DNA of 64,000 nt from Halomonas sp. Y3 (GTDB taxonomy: Bacteria > Pseudomonadota > Gammaproteobacteria > Pseudomonadales > Halomonadaceae), in NCBI RefSeq assembly GCF_024137965.1, contig NZ_CP099975.1:124001-188000 (forward strand), given 5' to 3'. The notes below the pieces were generated by a model. That model was not told where the DNA came from, made no database searches, and saw only the letters and a list, made by a program, of their open reading frames with translations. Position 1 is the first letter of the stretch. Every line of letters begins with the position of its first letter. The position numbers and the translations under genes were made by a program. Positions 7,491-17,731 of this stretch are shown here, in pieces.

Positions 7491-8405
7491 TTAGCCGGCC
7501 AGGCGCAGCCAGAGGGGCAGGGTGGCCATGGCCAGCAGGGTCTGGGCGGTGATCAGGGCCGCCATCATCTCGGCGTCGCCGCCCAGCTGGCGGGCGAGGA
7601 TATAGGCGGAGGTGGCGGTGGGCAGGGCGGCAAACAGCAGTGCCACGTCGCGGCTCACCGGGTCGAGCCCCAGCGCCAGGGCGAGCAGCAGTACCAGGGC
7701 GGGCATCAGCCCCAGCTTGATGGCGTTGGTGGCCCAGATGCCGCGGTCGAGGCGCAGCAGCGCCTCCGGGCGCAGCGCCACCCCTACCGCCACCAGGCCC
7801 AGCGGCAGGGCGGCGCGCCCCAGCAGCTCCACGGTATCCGCGCTCCAGCCGGGGAGGCCGATGCCGCTCACGTTCAGGCCGATGCCGATCAGGCAGCCGA
7901 GGATCAGCGGGTTGCGGGTCAGTGCGGTCAGGCTCTTGCCGAGGCTGCCGGCCCCCAGGGTGCCGGCGGCGATAAAGCTCGCCACGCACATGACGTTGAC
8001 CACCGGTACCATCAGCGCCACGGCCACCGCCGCCACGGTGGCACCTGGGGCACCGTGAAGCGCTGCGGCACCGGCCACCCCCACATAGGTGTTGAAGCGT
8101 AGCGCCCCCTGGAAGGCCGAGGTGAAGGCGGCAGGCTCGAGGCCCAGCCAGCCTCGCAGCCTCCAGAGCAGGGCGCCGAAGAGTCCCATGGCGCCGAGCA
8201 GCGCCAGGGCGACCCGGCCCACCGGCACCTGGCTGACGTCGGCGGTGGCCAGGGTCGAGACCAGCATGGCGGGAAACAGCAGGAAATAGATCAGCCGCTC
8301 CAGCTGCGGCCAGAAGTCCCCTCCCGGCTGGCGCAGGCGGCCCAGCACGGCGCCCAGCAGGATCAGCAGGAAAAGGGGGCCCAGTGCATTCGCCACGCCC
8401 GTCAT
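7491..8405 (-). CDS. AEC (auxin efflux carrier) family permease
   Basis: A 304-residue membrane protein with about ten hydrophobic segments, the usual topology of the AEC/BART superfamily. N-terminal LGPLFLLILLGAVLGR, a central NPLILGCLIGIGLNVSGIGLPGW and a C-terminal ALPTATSAYILARQLGGDAEMMAALITAQTLL are typical; the P-T-A/S-x-x-x-x-x-A pattern is the family hallmark. Members export or import small organic acids such as malate or malonate; the substrate here is unknown. I start at ATG 8405 because AAGGAGATCGCG directly precedes it, although the frame stays open further upstream. No hairpin terminator is seen before the small-RNA promoter. Confidence 0.88.
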   Translation of the reverse strand: MTGVANALGPLFLLILLGAVLGRLRQPGGDFWPQLERLIYFLLFPAMLVSTLATADVSQVPVGRVALALLGAMGLFGALLWRLRGWLGLEPAAFTSAFQGALRFNTYVGVAGAAALHGAPGATVAAVAVALMVPVVNVMCVASFIAAGTLGAGSLGKSLTALTRNPLILGCLIGIGLNVSGIGLPGWSADTVELLGRAALPLGLVAVGVALRPEALLRLDRGIWATNAIKLGLMPALVLLLALALGLDPVSRDVALLFAALPTATSAYILARQLGGDAEMMAALITAQTLLAMATLPLWLRLAG

Positions 8406-8516
8406 CGCGATCTCCTTGGTCGAGTTGCCCTGCGACATCCTTGCGCACTCTGCCACAGGCGAATGCTGATAAGCTTAACCCGACATTTCCTTTAGTGAAT
8501 GCCCTCACACGCTGCC

Positions 8517-9029
8517 ATGACAACGCCTGCCTCCACCGAACCGGCCGTTTCACGCCCGCCGCTGCTGCGGCTGCTGGTGCTCTTTACCCTGGGGACCGTG
8601 GCCGTGGCGCTCTGGTATCTGGCCAGCTACAGTCTTCGCGGAGACGACAATATTCTCTGGTATCCGGAGGAGAGTGGCTGCGACCTGGCCCAGGGTGCCT
8701 GTCGGGCACCCCTTGGGGAGCGAGGAAGCCTGACGCTGGACCTGGGCGCCGACGGTGAGATCCGCGCCCTGGAGATCCTGCCGATGACGGTGGCCCTGGA
8801 GGGCATCGAGGCGGAGGCGGTGGTGGTGGACTTCGTCGGCCGCGACATGGACATGGGGCTGCATCGCTATCCGCTGACGCGGCAGGACGATGGTCTGTTT
8901 CGCGGCGACGGGCAGATTCCGATCTGTACCGAGCAGGTCATGCCCTGGCGGGCACGAGTCATCGTGAGCCAAGGCGAGGAGCGCCTGGGCAGTGGATTCA
9001 ACTTCGACGTGGAGAGAAGTCAGCTATGA
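8517..9029 (+). CDS. Small single-pass membrane protein coupled to SCO protein
   Basis: About 170 residues: a short cytoplasmic N-terminus, one membrane segment (LLRLLVLFTLGTVAVALWYLA, near residues 15-35) and a periplasmic domain of about 130 residues. The domain has three Cys (two in CDLAQGAC, one in IPICTE) and a DMDMGLHRYPL motif; the overall pattern is loosely like FixH/YtkA-type beta-sandwich domains, but I cannot confirm it. The stop overlaps the SCO start by ATGA, implying joint function in copper handling or respiratory complex assembly. An alternative ATG lies at 8499; neither start has a clear ribosome site. Confidence 0.75.
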   Translation: MTTPASTEPAVSRPPLLRLLVLFTLGTVAVALWYLASYSLRGDDNILWYPEESGCDLAQGACRAPLGERGSLTLDLGADGEIRALEILPMTVALEGIEAEAVVVDFVGRDMDMGLHRYPLTRQDDGLFRGDGQIPICTEQVMPWRARVIVSQGEERLGSGFNFDVERSQL

Positions 9030-9619
9030 AACGACAGGGGCTGCTGGCGGGTATCGCGCTGCTGGTACTGATGCTGGGGGTGGCAGGCTATGGCCTCTTC
9101 CAGCAGCAGATGAACACCGGCGGCAGTGGCAACGGACTCAGTGGTGGTCCCATCGAGCTGCCTTCCACCCGGGGTGACTTCTCCCTGACCCAGCTCGAAG
9201 AGGACCAGGTGGCGGTGGTCTTCTTCGGCTATACCTACTGTCCCGACGTCTGCCCCATGAGCCTGGCCGTGGTGCGCCAGGCGCTGGCCGAGCTGGACGA
9301 GGCGGAGCGCGAGCGGGTGGTGCCGCTGATGATCTCCGTGGACCCCGAGCGCGACACCATCGAGCGCCTGGCGGAGTACACCGGCTATTTCGGCGAGGCC
9401 TTTATCGGCGCCACCGGCAGCGAGGCCGAGCTCGAGGAGCTGGCCGGTCGCTACGGCGCGGTGTGGCGGCGAGTCGAGACCCCGGAGTCGGCCATGGGCT
9501 ACACCATCGACCACAGCTCCTCGCTCTACCTGGTGGATCGCGACGGCGACATCCTGCGGCGCGTGCTCTATTCGCCGGCCCCCCACGCCCTGCTCTCCGC
9601 CCTGGACGAAGCGCTGTGA
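9026..9619 (+). CDS. SCO1/SenC-family copper-binding protein
   Basis: A 197-residue periplasmic thioredoxin-fold protein anchored by an N-terminal membrane helix (residues 5-25). It has the Cu-binding FFGYTYCPDVCPMSL motif (CxxxC near residues 72-76) and the distal ligand His in YTIDHSSSLYLVD, with the SVDPERDT loop. SCO proteins deliver copper to the CuA centre of cytochrome c oxidase or act in periplasmic thiol/copper homeostasis. No cytochrome oxidase genes are adjacent; the partner is the coupled upstream membrane protein. A hairpin follows that also serves the convergent gene. Confidence 0.93.
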   Translation: MKRQGLLAGIALLVLMLGVAGYGLFQQQMNTGGSGNGLSGGPIELPSTRGDFSLTQLEEDQVAVVFFGYTYCPDVCPMSLAVVRQALAELDEAERERVVPLMISVDPERDTIERLAEYTGYFGEAFIGATGSEAELEELAGRYGAVWRRVETPESAMGYTIDHSSSLYLVDRDGDILRRVLYSPAPHALLSALDEAL

Positions 9620-9646
9620 CCCGCCAGGTCCGCGTCAGCTGAACCT

Positions 9647-9672
9647 GCGACCCCGCCTCAGCGCGGGGTCGC
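9647..9672. terminator. Bidirectional hairpin between sco and the PHA depolymerase gene
   Basis: Stem GCGACCCCGC / GCGGGGTCGC (10 bp) with a 6-base loop; the depolymerase stop codon at 9658 is inside the hairpin. It is tail-to-tail with sco. Confidence 0.65.
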
Positions 9673-10698
9673 TGCTTCCTGGAGCCGGTCGATCATGCCC
9701 ATCAGGGCGCGAACCTGGGTGCCGTCGCGGCTGTCATGGAGCGGGTCGAGCTGCCAGGTGCTCTCCGCAAAGCCCCACCAGTCCCAGCACCCCTGGGGGT
9801 TGGCCAGGCTGGTCTCGGCCTGGGGGTAGAGCACGACCCTGTCGTTGGCGGCGGCCCATTCGTTGAGGCCGCTGTGGCGCACGAAGAGCTCGCCGATCTG
9901 CTCGGCGCCCATGGCGCAGCCGTGGAGGGCCACGGTGAGCTCACAGCCGCCCTCGTGGCAGGCATCGGGCACGAAGAGATAGCCCGAGTCATCCAGCCCC
10001 TTGACCGCGAAGTCGCGCTGATCGAAGTGGATCAGCTCGCCTGACCCTTGCCCGTCCGCTCCTCCGTCGTGCAGCCAGTTCATCGCCTCGTCGGCGATCT
10101 CCAGCCCGCAGCTCAGCAGGTGGGTGCCACCGCCCTGTCGGCAGTCGCCCAGCTCCGTGGCCGGGGGTGGGGTGTCGCGGTGGCCGATGGGCCAGCCGTG
10201 GCCGATGCCCTCGCTCTCGACGAAGCGCAGCTGCTCATCCGGCGCTTCCAGCCAGGTGCCGAGCTGCTCGGCCAGGGCCGCCCCCAGGGCCGGGGCCACG
10301 GTCTCGTCGGCGCTGCCGTGCCAGACGAAGGCGCGCAGCGCTGAAAGCGCCTCGGCGCTGCCGGCGCGATCGAGCTCCCGGTAGCCCGCCAGGCGCTGCT
10401 CCAGTTCGGCGAGGTCGGGGGGGCCGAGCCGGGTGGTCATGCACTGGCCCAGGGCGCGGCGCAGAGTCCCCTGAGCGCAGGACCAGGGGCCCGCCCCCAG
10501 CACGGCCAGGCCGCTGAAGCGCTCCGGCCAGGCCACCGCCAGCTGGGTGGCCATGTAGCCCCCGGAAGAGACGCCGATCACGCTGGTATCGGCCCGGGAG
10601 AGGTCAAGGGCGGGCAGGTCGGGAAGGCGGTCGGCGGCCGCAGGCGACGCGATGACCGCCAGCATCACGCCGGCGGCCAGGAAACGAGGTGGGGTCAT
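9658..10698 (-). CDS. Secreted PHA/PHB depolymerase-like esterase, type 2 catalytic domain
   Basis: A 346-residue protein with an N-terminal signal peptide (FLAAGVMLAVIASPAAA, cleavage near ADR). Catalytic elements appear in type-2 order: lipase box G-V-S-S-G-G close to the mature N-terminus, an Asp in HGSADETVAP, a His in GIGHGWPIGH, and only then the oxyanion His in LTVALHGCAMG. In type-1 enzymes the oxyanion His precedes the lipase box. Cys pairs (CHEGGC, GCWDWW) suggest disulfides. There is no separate substrate-binding or linker domain, so it may act on oligomers or soluble esters rather than granules. I prefer ATG 10698 to a TTG at 10707. It follows the FKBP gene by 9 bp. Confidence 0.82.
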   Translation of the reverse strand: MTPPRFLAAGVMLAVIASPAAADRLPDLPALDLSRADTSVIGVSSGGYMATQLAVAWPERFSGLAVLGAGPWSCAQGTLRRALGQCMTTRLGPPDLAELEQRLAGYRELDRAGSAEALSALRAFVWHGSADETVAPALGAALAEQLGTWLEAPDEQLRFVESEGIGHGWPIGHRDTPPPATELGDCRQGGGTHLLSCGLEIADEAMNWLHDGGADGQGSGELIHFDQRDFAVKGLDDSGYLFVPDACHEGGCELTVALHGCAMGAEQIGELFVRHSGLNEWAAANDRVVLYPQAETSLANPQGCWDWWGFAESTWQLDPLHDSRDGTQVRALMGMIDRLQEAATPR

Positions 10699-10707
10699 GG
10701 GGCGCAA

Positions 10708-11394
10708 TCAGTCGGTGGTGACGTCGAGCAGCTCGACGCGGAAGATCAGGGTCTCATGGGGACCGATGGGGCCCTGGCCCTGGGCGCCATAGCCCAGCTC
10801 GGCGGGAATCACGATCTCCCAGCTGTCACCGACGCTCATCAGCTGCAGGGCCTCCTGCCAGCCGTCGATCACCTGATTGACGCGAAAGCTGACCGGCTCG
10901 CCGCGCTCATAGGAGCTGTCGAAGACGGTGCCGTCGATCAGGGTGCCCTCGTAGTGCACCTCGACGCCGTCCTCGGGGCCCGGGGAGGCGCCGTCGCCGG
11001 ACTCCAGCACGCGATACTGAAGACCCGACGCGGTGACCTCGACGCCCTCCGCCTCGGCGTTGGCGGCCAGGTAGGCCTCACCTTCGGCGCGGTTGGTCTC
11101 GGCCCTCTGCTCGGCCTCGGCCTGCCGGGCGGCCATGGCCTCCTGCTGGAAGCGCATCAGCGCCTCGGCCATCTCCTCGTCGCTCATCGCCAGCTCGCCG
11201 CCGGCGAAGACGTCCTGGACCGCCTGGGTGAAGGCGTCGACGTCCAGATCGCGCACGTCCTGCTGGATGCTCTGCCCCAGGGTCACGCCGAGGCTGTAGC
11301 CGAGGCGCGCCTCATCGGTTTCCGGGGCGGCCAGCGCCAGGGGGGCAGCGCCCAGCAGGGCGGTCAGGGAAGCGGTGGTCAGCAGTCTCTTCAT
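10708..11394 (-). CDS. FKBP-type periplasmic peptidyl-prolyl isomerase (FkpA/Mip-like)
   Basis: A 228-residue protein with a signal peptide (MKRLLTTASLTALLGAAPLALA), an N-terminal helical dimerisation domain (about residues 25-110; YSLGVTLGQSIQQ, then a long charged helix) and a C-terminal FKBP domain (VEVHYEGTLIDGTVFDSSYERGEPVSF, VIDGWQEALQLMSVGDSWEIVIP, LGYGAQGQGPIGPHETLIFRVELL). It catalyses proline isomerisation and chaperones envelope proteins. It is probably co-transcribed with the secreted esterase 9 bp downstream, which it might help fold (inference). Confidence 0.93.
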   Translation of the reverse strand: MKRLLTTASLTALLGAAPLALAAPETDEARLGYSLGVTLGQSIQQDVRDLDVDAFTQAVQDVFAGGELAMSDEEMAEALMRFQQEAMAARQAEAEQRAETNRAEGEAYLAANAEAEGVEVTASGLQYRVLESGDGASPGPEDGVEVHYEGTLIDGTVFDSSYERGEPVSFRVNQVIDGWQEALQLMSVGDSWEIVIPAELGYGAQGQGPIGPHETLIFRVELLDVTTD

Positions 11395-11463
11395 GAACGA
11401 GCCTTGTGGTTAGGCGCTTGGCGCCATCGATGTGTGGAGATCATGGGACTCCGGTGGAACCTT

Positions 11464-11496
11464 GCCGGTTCCCCGGCACGGGGCCCGGGAACCGGC
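11464..11496 (-). terminator. Hairpin downstream of teaD
   Basis: A 9-bp stem GCCGGTTCC / GGAACCGGC with a GC-rich inner region, just past the teaD stop. It lacks a long T run. Confidence 0.5.
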
Positions 11497-11503
11497 GCGG
11501 CTA

Positions 11504-11953
11504 TCATACCACCAGGGTCGGGCAGTGGGCGGAGCCGGCCACCCGCTGGGCCACGCTGCCCAGCAGCAGGCTCTTGTCGCCGTTGGTGCCCTGGGAGCCG
11601 ATCACGATCAGGTCGCACTCCCGCTTGCGGGCGAAGCGCACTATGGTGCGCGAGGGGCGCCCCCCCTTGACGAAGGCGCGCAGCTTCTCCGCGGGCACGC
11701 CCAGCTCCAGGGCGTGGGCCTTGGCCTGGACGGCGATCTCGGTGGCGTACTCCTTGAGGGCGTCGTCGGGGATCTCCAGCTTGTCCGGGCGCACCATGGA
11801 GAGCGACGCCTCAAGCAGGCTGTGATGCTTGAAGACGCACAGGACGTAGAGCTCCGAGCCGGTCAGCAGCGCCAGGCCGACGCCCTTCTCGAGGGCCTTC
11901 AGGGCCCCCTTGGAACCGTCCACCGGTACCAGTATCCGATTGAACATCGTCAA
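11504..11953 (-). CDS. teaD: Universal stress protein of the ectoine transporter operon (TeaD)
   Basis: A 149-residue single-domain UspA protein with [19 protein letters not shown] at the N-terminus and the ATP-binding G-x2-G-x9-G(S/T) type region near [34 protein letters not shown]. In Halomonas elongata the equivalent gene, teaD, follows teaABC and encodes an ATP-binding protein that dampens ectoine uptake. It lies 12 bp after teaC here, in the same order. Cytoplasmic; presumably acts on the transporter. Confidence 0.93.
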   Translation of the reverse strand: MTMFNRILVPVDGSKGALKALEKGVGLALLTGSELYVLCVFKHHSLLEASLSMVRPDKLEIPDDALKEYATEIAVQAKAHALELGVPAEKLRAFVKGGRPSRTIVRFARKRECDLIVIGSQGTNGDKSLLLGSVAQRVAGSAHCPTLVV

Positions 11954-11965
11954 TGCCTCCTTGGA

Positions 11966-13249
11966 TCAGCGGAACGCCAGGTCGCGCAGGAACAGGGCGA
12001 TCTGCGGGAACATGATGATCAGTACCGCCGCCAGCACCAGCATGAAGACGAAGGGCGGCGTGCCGCGGATCACCTCCCAGTAGGGGCGCTTGAAGATGGC
12101 GATGGCGGTGAAGATATCGCACCCGAAGGGGGGCGTCGCCGAGCCTATCGCCACCTGCAGGGTGATCAGCACGCCGACATGCACCGGGTCGAGGCCGGAA
12201 GCGGCGATGGCCGGGGCGAAGATCGGCGTCAGCACCAGGATCACCACGATGGGGTCCACGAACATGCAGGCCACGAAGAAGGCGATGGAGATGGCGATCA
12301 GCACGCCCACCGGGCCGGCCTCGTTGATGCCCACGGCGCCGAGCACCGCCTGGGGGATCTGGGCGAAGGAGATGATCCAGGAGAAGCCGTTGCCCACCGC
12401 CACCAGAATGAAGACCACGGCGGTGATCAGGCCGGTGGACTTGGCGATGGCGTAGATGTGGTGCAGCTTCAGCGAGCGGAAGACCGCGAACTCCAGGATC
12501 ACCGCGTAGAGCACGCAGGCCGCGGCGGCCTCGGTGGGGCTGAAGATACCGCCGTAGATGCCGCCCACGATCAGCACCGGGAAGCCCAGCGGCCAGAGGG
12601 CATCCTTGACCGCCACGGCGCGCTCCTTCCAGCTGGAGCGCGGCTCGGTGGGCACCTTGTTGATATAGGCATAGGCGATGCAGTAGGCCGAGAACATGGC
12701 CAGGATCAGCAGGCCCGGGCCGATGCCGGCGATGAACAGCTCACCGATGGAGGTGCCGGAGATGACCCCGTAGATGATCATGCCGATGCTGGGCGGGATC
12801 AGGAAGGCGATATCGCTGGAGTTGATGATCAGCGCCAGGGTGAAGGGGTCCTTGTAGCCCGCCTTGAGCATGCGCGGGCGCAGCGGCGAGCCCACCGCCA
12901 CCACGGTGGCCTGGGTGGAGCCGGAGACGGCGCCGAACAGGGTGCAGGAAGCCGCCGTGGAGACCGCCAGGCCCCCCTTGATATGGCCGACGAAGCTCAT
13001 GACCATGTTGATCAGGCGGTTGGCCGACTGGCCTCGAGTCATGATATCGGCGGCCAGGATGAACATGGGCACGGCGATCAGCGCCGTGGGGCGGATGCCG
13101 CCCATCATCTGCTGGATCAGGGTTTCCATCTGGCCCAGGCCGCCGAAGGTCATGTAGAAACCAACGAAGGCCGCCGTGGCCAGGGGAATCATCATCGGGA
13201 ACCCGAGCAGCAGGAGCACGATCATGATGGAGAGAATAATGGCTGTCAT
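11966..13249 (-). CDS. teaC: Ectoine TRAP transporter large permease (TeaC)
   Basis: A 427-residue DctM-type permease with about twelve hydrophobic segments, running from the N-terminal IILSIMIVLLLLGFP to the C-terminal VLAAVLIIMFPQIALF. Typical blocks include SCTLFGAVSGSTQATVVAVGS, IIYGVISGTSIGELFIAG and SPTEAAAACVLYAVILE. It carries ectoine or hydroxyectoine inward with Na+, fed by TeaA. The start ATG 13249 is 21 bp after the teaB stop. Assigned as teaC from the full tea gene order and the TeaA similarity rather than from this permease alone. Confidence 0.94.
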   Translation of the reverse strand: MTAIILSIMIVLLLLGFPMMIPLATAAFVGFYMTFGGLGQMETLIQQMMGGIRPTALIAVPMFILAADIMTRGQSANRLINMVMSFVGHIKGGLAVSTAASCTLFGAVSGSTQATVVAVGSPLRPRMLKAGYKDPFTLALIINSSDIAFLIPPSIGMIIYGVISGTSIGELFIAGIGPGLLILAMFSAYCIAYAYINKVPTEPRSSWKERAVAVKDALWPLGFPVLIVGGIYGGIFSPTEAAAACVLYAVILEFAVFRSLKLHHIYAIAKSTGLITAVVFILVAVGNGFSWIISFAQIPQAVLGAVGINEAGPVGVLIAISIAFFVACMFVDPIVVILVLTPIFAPAIAASGLDPVHVGVLITLQVAIGSATPPFGCDIFTAIAIFKRPYWEVIRGTPPFVFMLVLAAVLIIMFPQIALFLRDLAFR

Positions 13250-13270
13250 GGGAATGTGCCTCGCTCGGGA

Positions 13271-13858
13271 TCAGACTTCCGTTTCCGTGTCCTTGTAACC
13301 GTCCACCACGTGGGTCGAGAGGTAGACGTCACGGGAGGTCAGGTTCTTGATGGCGGTCAGCAGGTACTGGATCCCGGTGATGGCGAAGCCGATGGGCACC
13401 CAGACGTACATGATCCATACCGGCATGCTCAGGGAGGGCAGCACCCGCCCGCGGGAGTAGACGGTGTTGATATAGCCGATCGAGTAGTAGCAGAGCACGA
13501 ACATCACCAGGGCGGTGAACAGGCAGATGAAGATCATCATCCAGCGGCGCCCGCCGGTAGGCACAGCGTCATAGATGGCCGACATGCGGATATGGCGCCC
13601 ATGGCGGGCCGCATAGCCGATGCCGGCGAAGGTGATCATCACGATCAGGATGCGATTGATCTCCTCGGAGAAGTGCAGGCTCTCGCCGAGGATAAAGCGG
13701 CTCAAGACGTTGGCGATGGTGTTCACCGCCATCAGGATGACCCCCATGGCGAGGATCACCGCCTCGATGCGGCTGATCCAGGTATCGATGGGGCCAAGGG
13801 GGCCGGGAAGGGTCGAGCGATAGCTCTTCTCGGCAATGTCGTCTTCGTTCATTTCCAT
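13271..13858 (-). CDS. teaB: Ectoine TRAP transporter small permease (TeaB)
   Basis: A 195-residue DctQ-type protein with four hydrophobic segments and a charged cytoplasmic N-terminus ([14 protein letters not shown]). The family pattern [32 protein letters not shown], with E-E and the R-H-x-R segment, lies between segments 1 and 2. It joins TeaA to TeaC in the membrane. It follows teaA after a 214-bp gap containing a strong hairpin, and precedes teaC by 21 bp. A second ATG at 13852 is also possible. Confidence 0.93.
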   Translation of the reverse strand: MEMNEDDIAEKSYRSTLPGPLGPIDTWISRIEAVILAMGVILMAVNTIANVLSRFILGESLHFSEEINRILIVMITFAGIGYAARHGRHIRMSAIYDAVPTGGRRWMMIFICLFTALVMFVLCYYSIGYINTVYSRGRVLPSLSMPVWIMYVWVPIGFAITGIQYLLTAIKNLTSRDVYLSTHVVDGYKDTETEV

Positions 13859-14016
13859 GTCGGCTGACTCCTGTCGTTCCCCGTGCGTTGTGTCGCGTCG
13901 CGAGCGCCTGTGGGGCGCCTCTTCCCCTGAGGTTAACGCCTGGGGTGTGGCGTTGCTGCGCTGGCTTCAACGCTGCATGGCCGGATGCAGCGGGCCGCTG
14001 CGCCATCCGAAGAGAA

Positions 14017-14042
14017 GGGGGGCAGCCTTTCGGCCACCCCCC
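14017..14042 (-). promoter_or_regulatory. Stable hairpin between teaA and teaB
   Basis: An 11-bp stem (six G-C pairs, two G-U type pairs, then GGCC-side pairs) closed by a GAAA tetraloop, only about 30 bases beyond the teaA stop and 158 bases before teaB. The following bases are pyrimidine-rich but not a clean T tract. It probably attenuates transcription or protects the teaA 3' end, giving more TeaA than permease. Confidence 0.65.
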
Positions 14043-14072
14043 GGTGTGATGCAGCAGGCACTAGCGGCCGGC

Positions 14073-15092
14073 TCAGTCGTTGGACATCACGGCTTCCAGG
14101 TCGGCGTGGAACTGGTCGAGCAGTTCACGACCGCGGTCGCCGGTCATCTCGATGAAGCGCTCCTCGACCTGGGGCGCACGGGCGCGGAAGGCGTCGATCT
14201 GCTCCTCGGTCAGGCGGGTCACGGTGACCTCGTCGGAAGACTCCTGAATCCTGGCCAGGGAGTCATCGGCCAGGCCCGAGATGTGCTCGATGATCACCTC
14301 GTAGGCGTGGTCGGAGGCATCACGGACCAGCTGCTGCTCCTCTTCGGAGAGCCCGTTGAAGAAGTCCTGGTTGGCCATCATGGCGGTGGTGAACCAGCCG
14401 TGGCCGGTATAGACCAGGTTCGGGGAGACCTCGTAGAGACCGCCGGACTCGATCCAGAAGATGGGGTTCTCCTGGCCGTCGAGGATGCCGGTCTGCAGGC
14501 CGCCGTAGACCTCACCCCAGGGCAGCGGGGTGGGGCTGGCGCCGAAGGCGCGGTAGGTGGCGGAGAGCAGCGGGTTGGTCATGGTGCGGATGTTCTTGCC
14601 GCGCAGCTCTTCCGGCGTGGTGAAGGGCTCGTCCAGGGTGACGACCATCTCGCCTTCCGGGTACATCTTGAGCAGCTCCAGGCCCTGCTCGGCGTAGAGC
14701 TCCGGGAACATCTCGTTGATGGCCACGCTGGTGTTGAAGAACTCGATGACGGTCTCTTCATCGGTGGGCAGCAGATAGGGCACGAAGAAGATCTGCGCCT
14801 CGGGGATCAGCGAGCCGGTAAAGCCGGGCGACTGGTTGACGAACTGCAGGATGCCCGCCTGGGTCTGCTCCATGATGTCGTCGGACTCGCCCAGCTCGCC
14901 GAAGCGGAAGATCTGGACGGTATTATCGGAGTTCTCTTCGATATAGTCCTTGAAGGCGTGGGCGAAGACGTCCTGGACGTCGTCCTGATACTCCTCGTGG
15001 GCGTAGCGCCAGTTGGCGGAATGGGCCGCCGCGGACATCCCGAAAAGCAGGGCGCCAACGGTGGCCGTGGTCATCAGCTTGGTTGCCTTCAT
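14073..15092 (-). CDS. teaA: Ectoine/hydroxyectoine-binding periplasmic protein (TeaA)
   Basis: A 339-residue DctP-type solute-binding protein with a signal peptide (MKATKLMTTATVGALLFGMSAAAHS). The mature sequence NWRYAHEEYQDDVQDVF, GELGESDDIMEQTQAGILQFVNQSPGFTGS and GEVYGGLQTGILDGQENPIFWIESGGLYE is very close to what I know of H. elongata TeaA, including the Arg/Trp/Phe residues around the ectoine site. It captures compatible solutes and recovers leaked ectoine. I chose ATG 15092 (GAGGGGACTACAAGA before it) over an upstream in-frame ATG at 15149 because it starts the signal peptide. First gene of teaABCD. Confidence 0.96.
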   Translation of the reverse strand: MKATKLMTTATVGALLFGMSAAAHSANWRYAHEEYQDDVQDVFAHAFKDYIEENSDNTVQIFRFGELGESDDIMEQTQAGILQFVNQSPGFTGSLIPEAQIFFVPYLLPTDEETVIEFFNTSVAINEMFPELYAEQGLELLKMYPEGEMVVTLDEPFTTPEELRGKNIRTMTNPLLSATYRAFGASPTPLPWGEVYGGLQTGILDGQENPIFWIESGGLYEVSPNLVYTGHGWFTTAMMANQDFFNGLSEEEQQLVRDASDHAYEVIIEHISGLADDSLARIQESSDEVTVTRLTEEQIDAFRARAPQVEERFIEMTGDRGRELLDQFHADLEAVMSND

Positions 15093-15149
15093 TCTTGTAG
15101 TCCCCTCACGATTTACCTGGTCAATATCGGGTGAAATTGACAGCGTCAT

Positions 15150-15168
15150 GGCAGGCGACTCGCCTGCC
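15150..15168. repeat. 19-bp palindrome between teaA and the TIGR02444 gene
   Basis: GGCAGGCGA and TCGCCTGCC face each other around one C. It sits just past the TIGR02444 gene stop and about 60 bp upstream of teaA, so it could be a weak terminator for the former or an operator for teaA; nothing decides between them. Confidence 0.5.
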
Positions 15169-15182
15169 CGAGTAAATTCAGG

Positions 15183-15722
15183 CTAGCGTGGGCCCGGGGG
15201 AGGGTCAAGCTGAGCTATCAGCGTTGCGAGCGTTGAAAGGTCGGGTTTTTTCTGTGATGTCAGGCGCGAAGCGAGCACTTTTTCGGCATCCGAGCCGCCG
15301 GTCGTGCAGAGCGGAAAACCCTCCGAGGTGGCGAGCCGCTCCAGCCGGCTCAGCGTCTCCCGCTCGGCCTGCAGTTCGGCGTGCTTGAGGGTCTCGCGCA
15401 GCTCGGCCACGCCGCCGGCGGTGGCCGCCTCGGCCTTGAGACGGCGGCGCAGGGCGCGCAGGGGGGCGGTGACCTCCTGCTGCCAGGCCAGGGCGGCGGG
15501 CAGCGCCGCCTCGAGTGCCCGGGAGGGCCTGGCGCCGTGCCGCAGCAGCCAGCAGCGCCAGAGCAGCTCGCAGACGTCCACGCCGGCCTCGTCCTGGAGC
15601 CGCAGGCAGGCCGCCTCTACCCCGGGCCTGGCGTAGAGGGCCAGGGCGAACTCCCATAGGGGGTGGTCAAGCAGGCGAGCCCGCAGAACGGCCATCATTT
15701 CGGTAGAATCAGCGCTCATCAT
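15183..15722 (-). CDS. TIGR02444-family hypothetical protein
   Basis: A 179-residue alpha-helical protein with DHPLWEFALALYARPGVEAACLRLQDEAGVDVCELLWRCWLL near the N-terminus, the block that defines the TIGR02444 family, and a Leu/Glu/Arg-rich helical remainder. Function unknown. It is divergent from the ABC-F gene (46 bp between starts), a pairing common in Pseudomonas and Halomonas genomes. Start could be either of two adjacent ATGs (15722 or 15719). Cytoplasmic, no membrane segment. Confidence 0.85.
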   Translation of the reverse strand: MMSADSTEMMAVLRARLLDHPLWEFALALYARPGVEAACLRLQDEAGVDVCELLWRCWLLRHGARPSRALEAALPAALAWQQEVTAPLRALRRRLKAEAATAGGVAELRETLKHAELQAERETLSRLERLATSEGFPLCTTGGSDAEKVLASRLTSQKKPDLSTLATLIAQLDPPPGPR

Positions 15723-15768
15723 TTCCGCCGCCGCTTTCACGGCGGCCCTGTACGCCCGTGGAGCCCGC

Positions 15769-17715
<1,947 letters not shown>

Positions 17716-17731
17716 GGTAGCGTGCGTCAAG

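Noticed and set aside
11432..13867. Very long open frame opposite teaD-teaC-teaB
   Set aside because: His/Asp/Gly-rich translation typical of the antisense of GC-rich genes; the tea genes fully explain the region. The same applies to long frames opposite glcB, carB, dnaK and argH.
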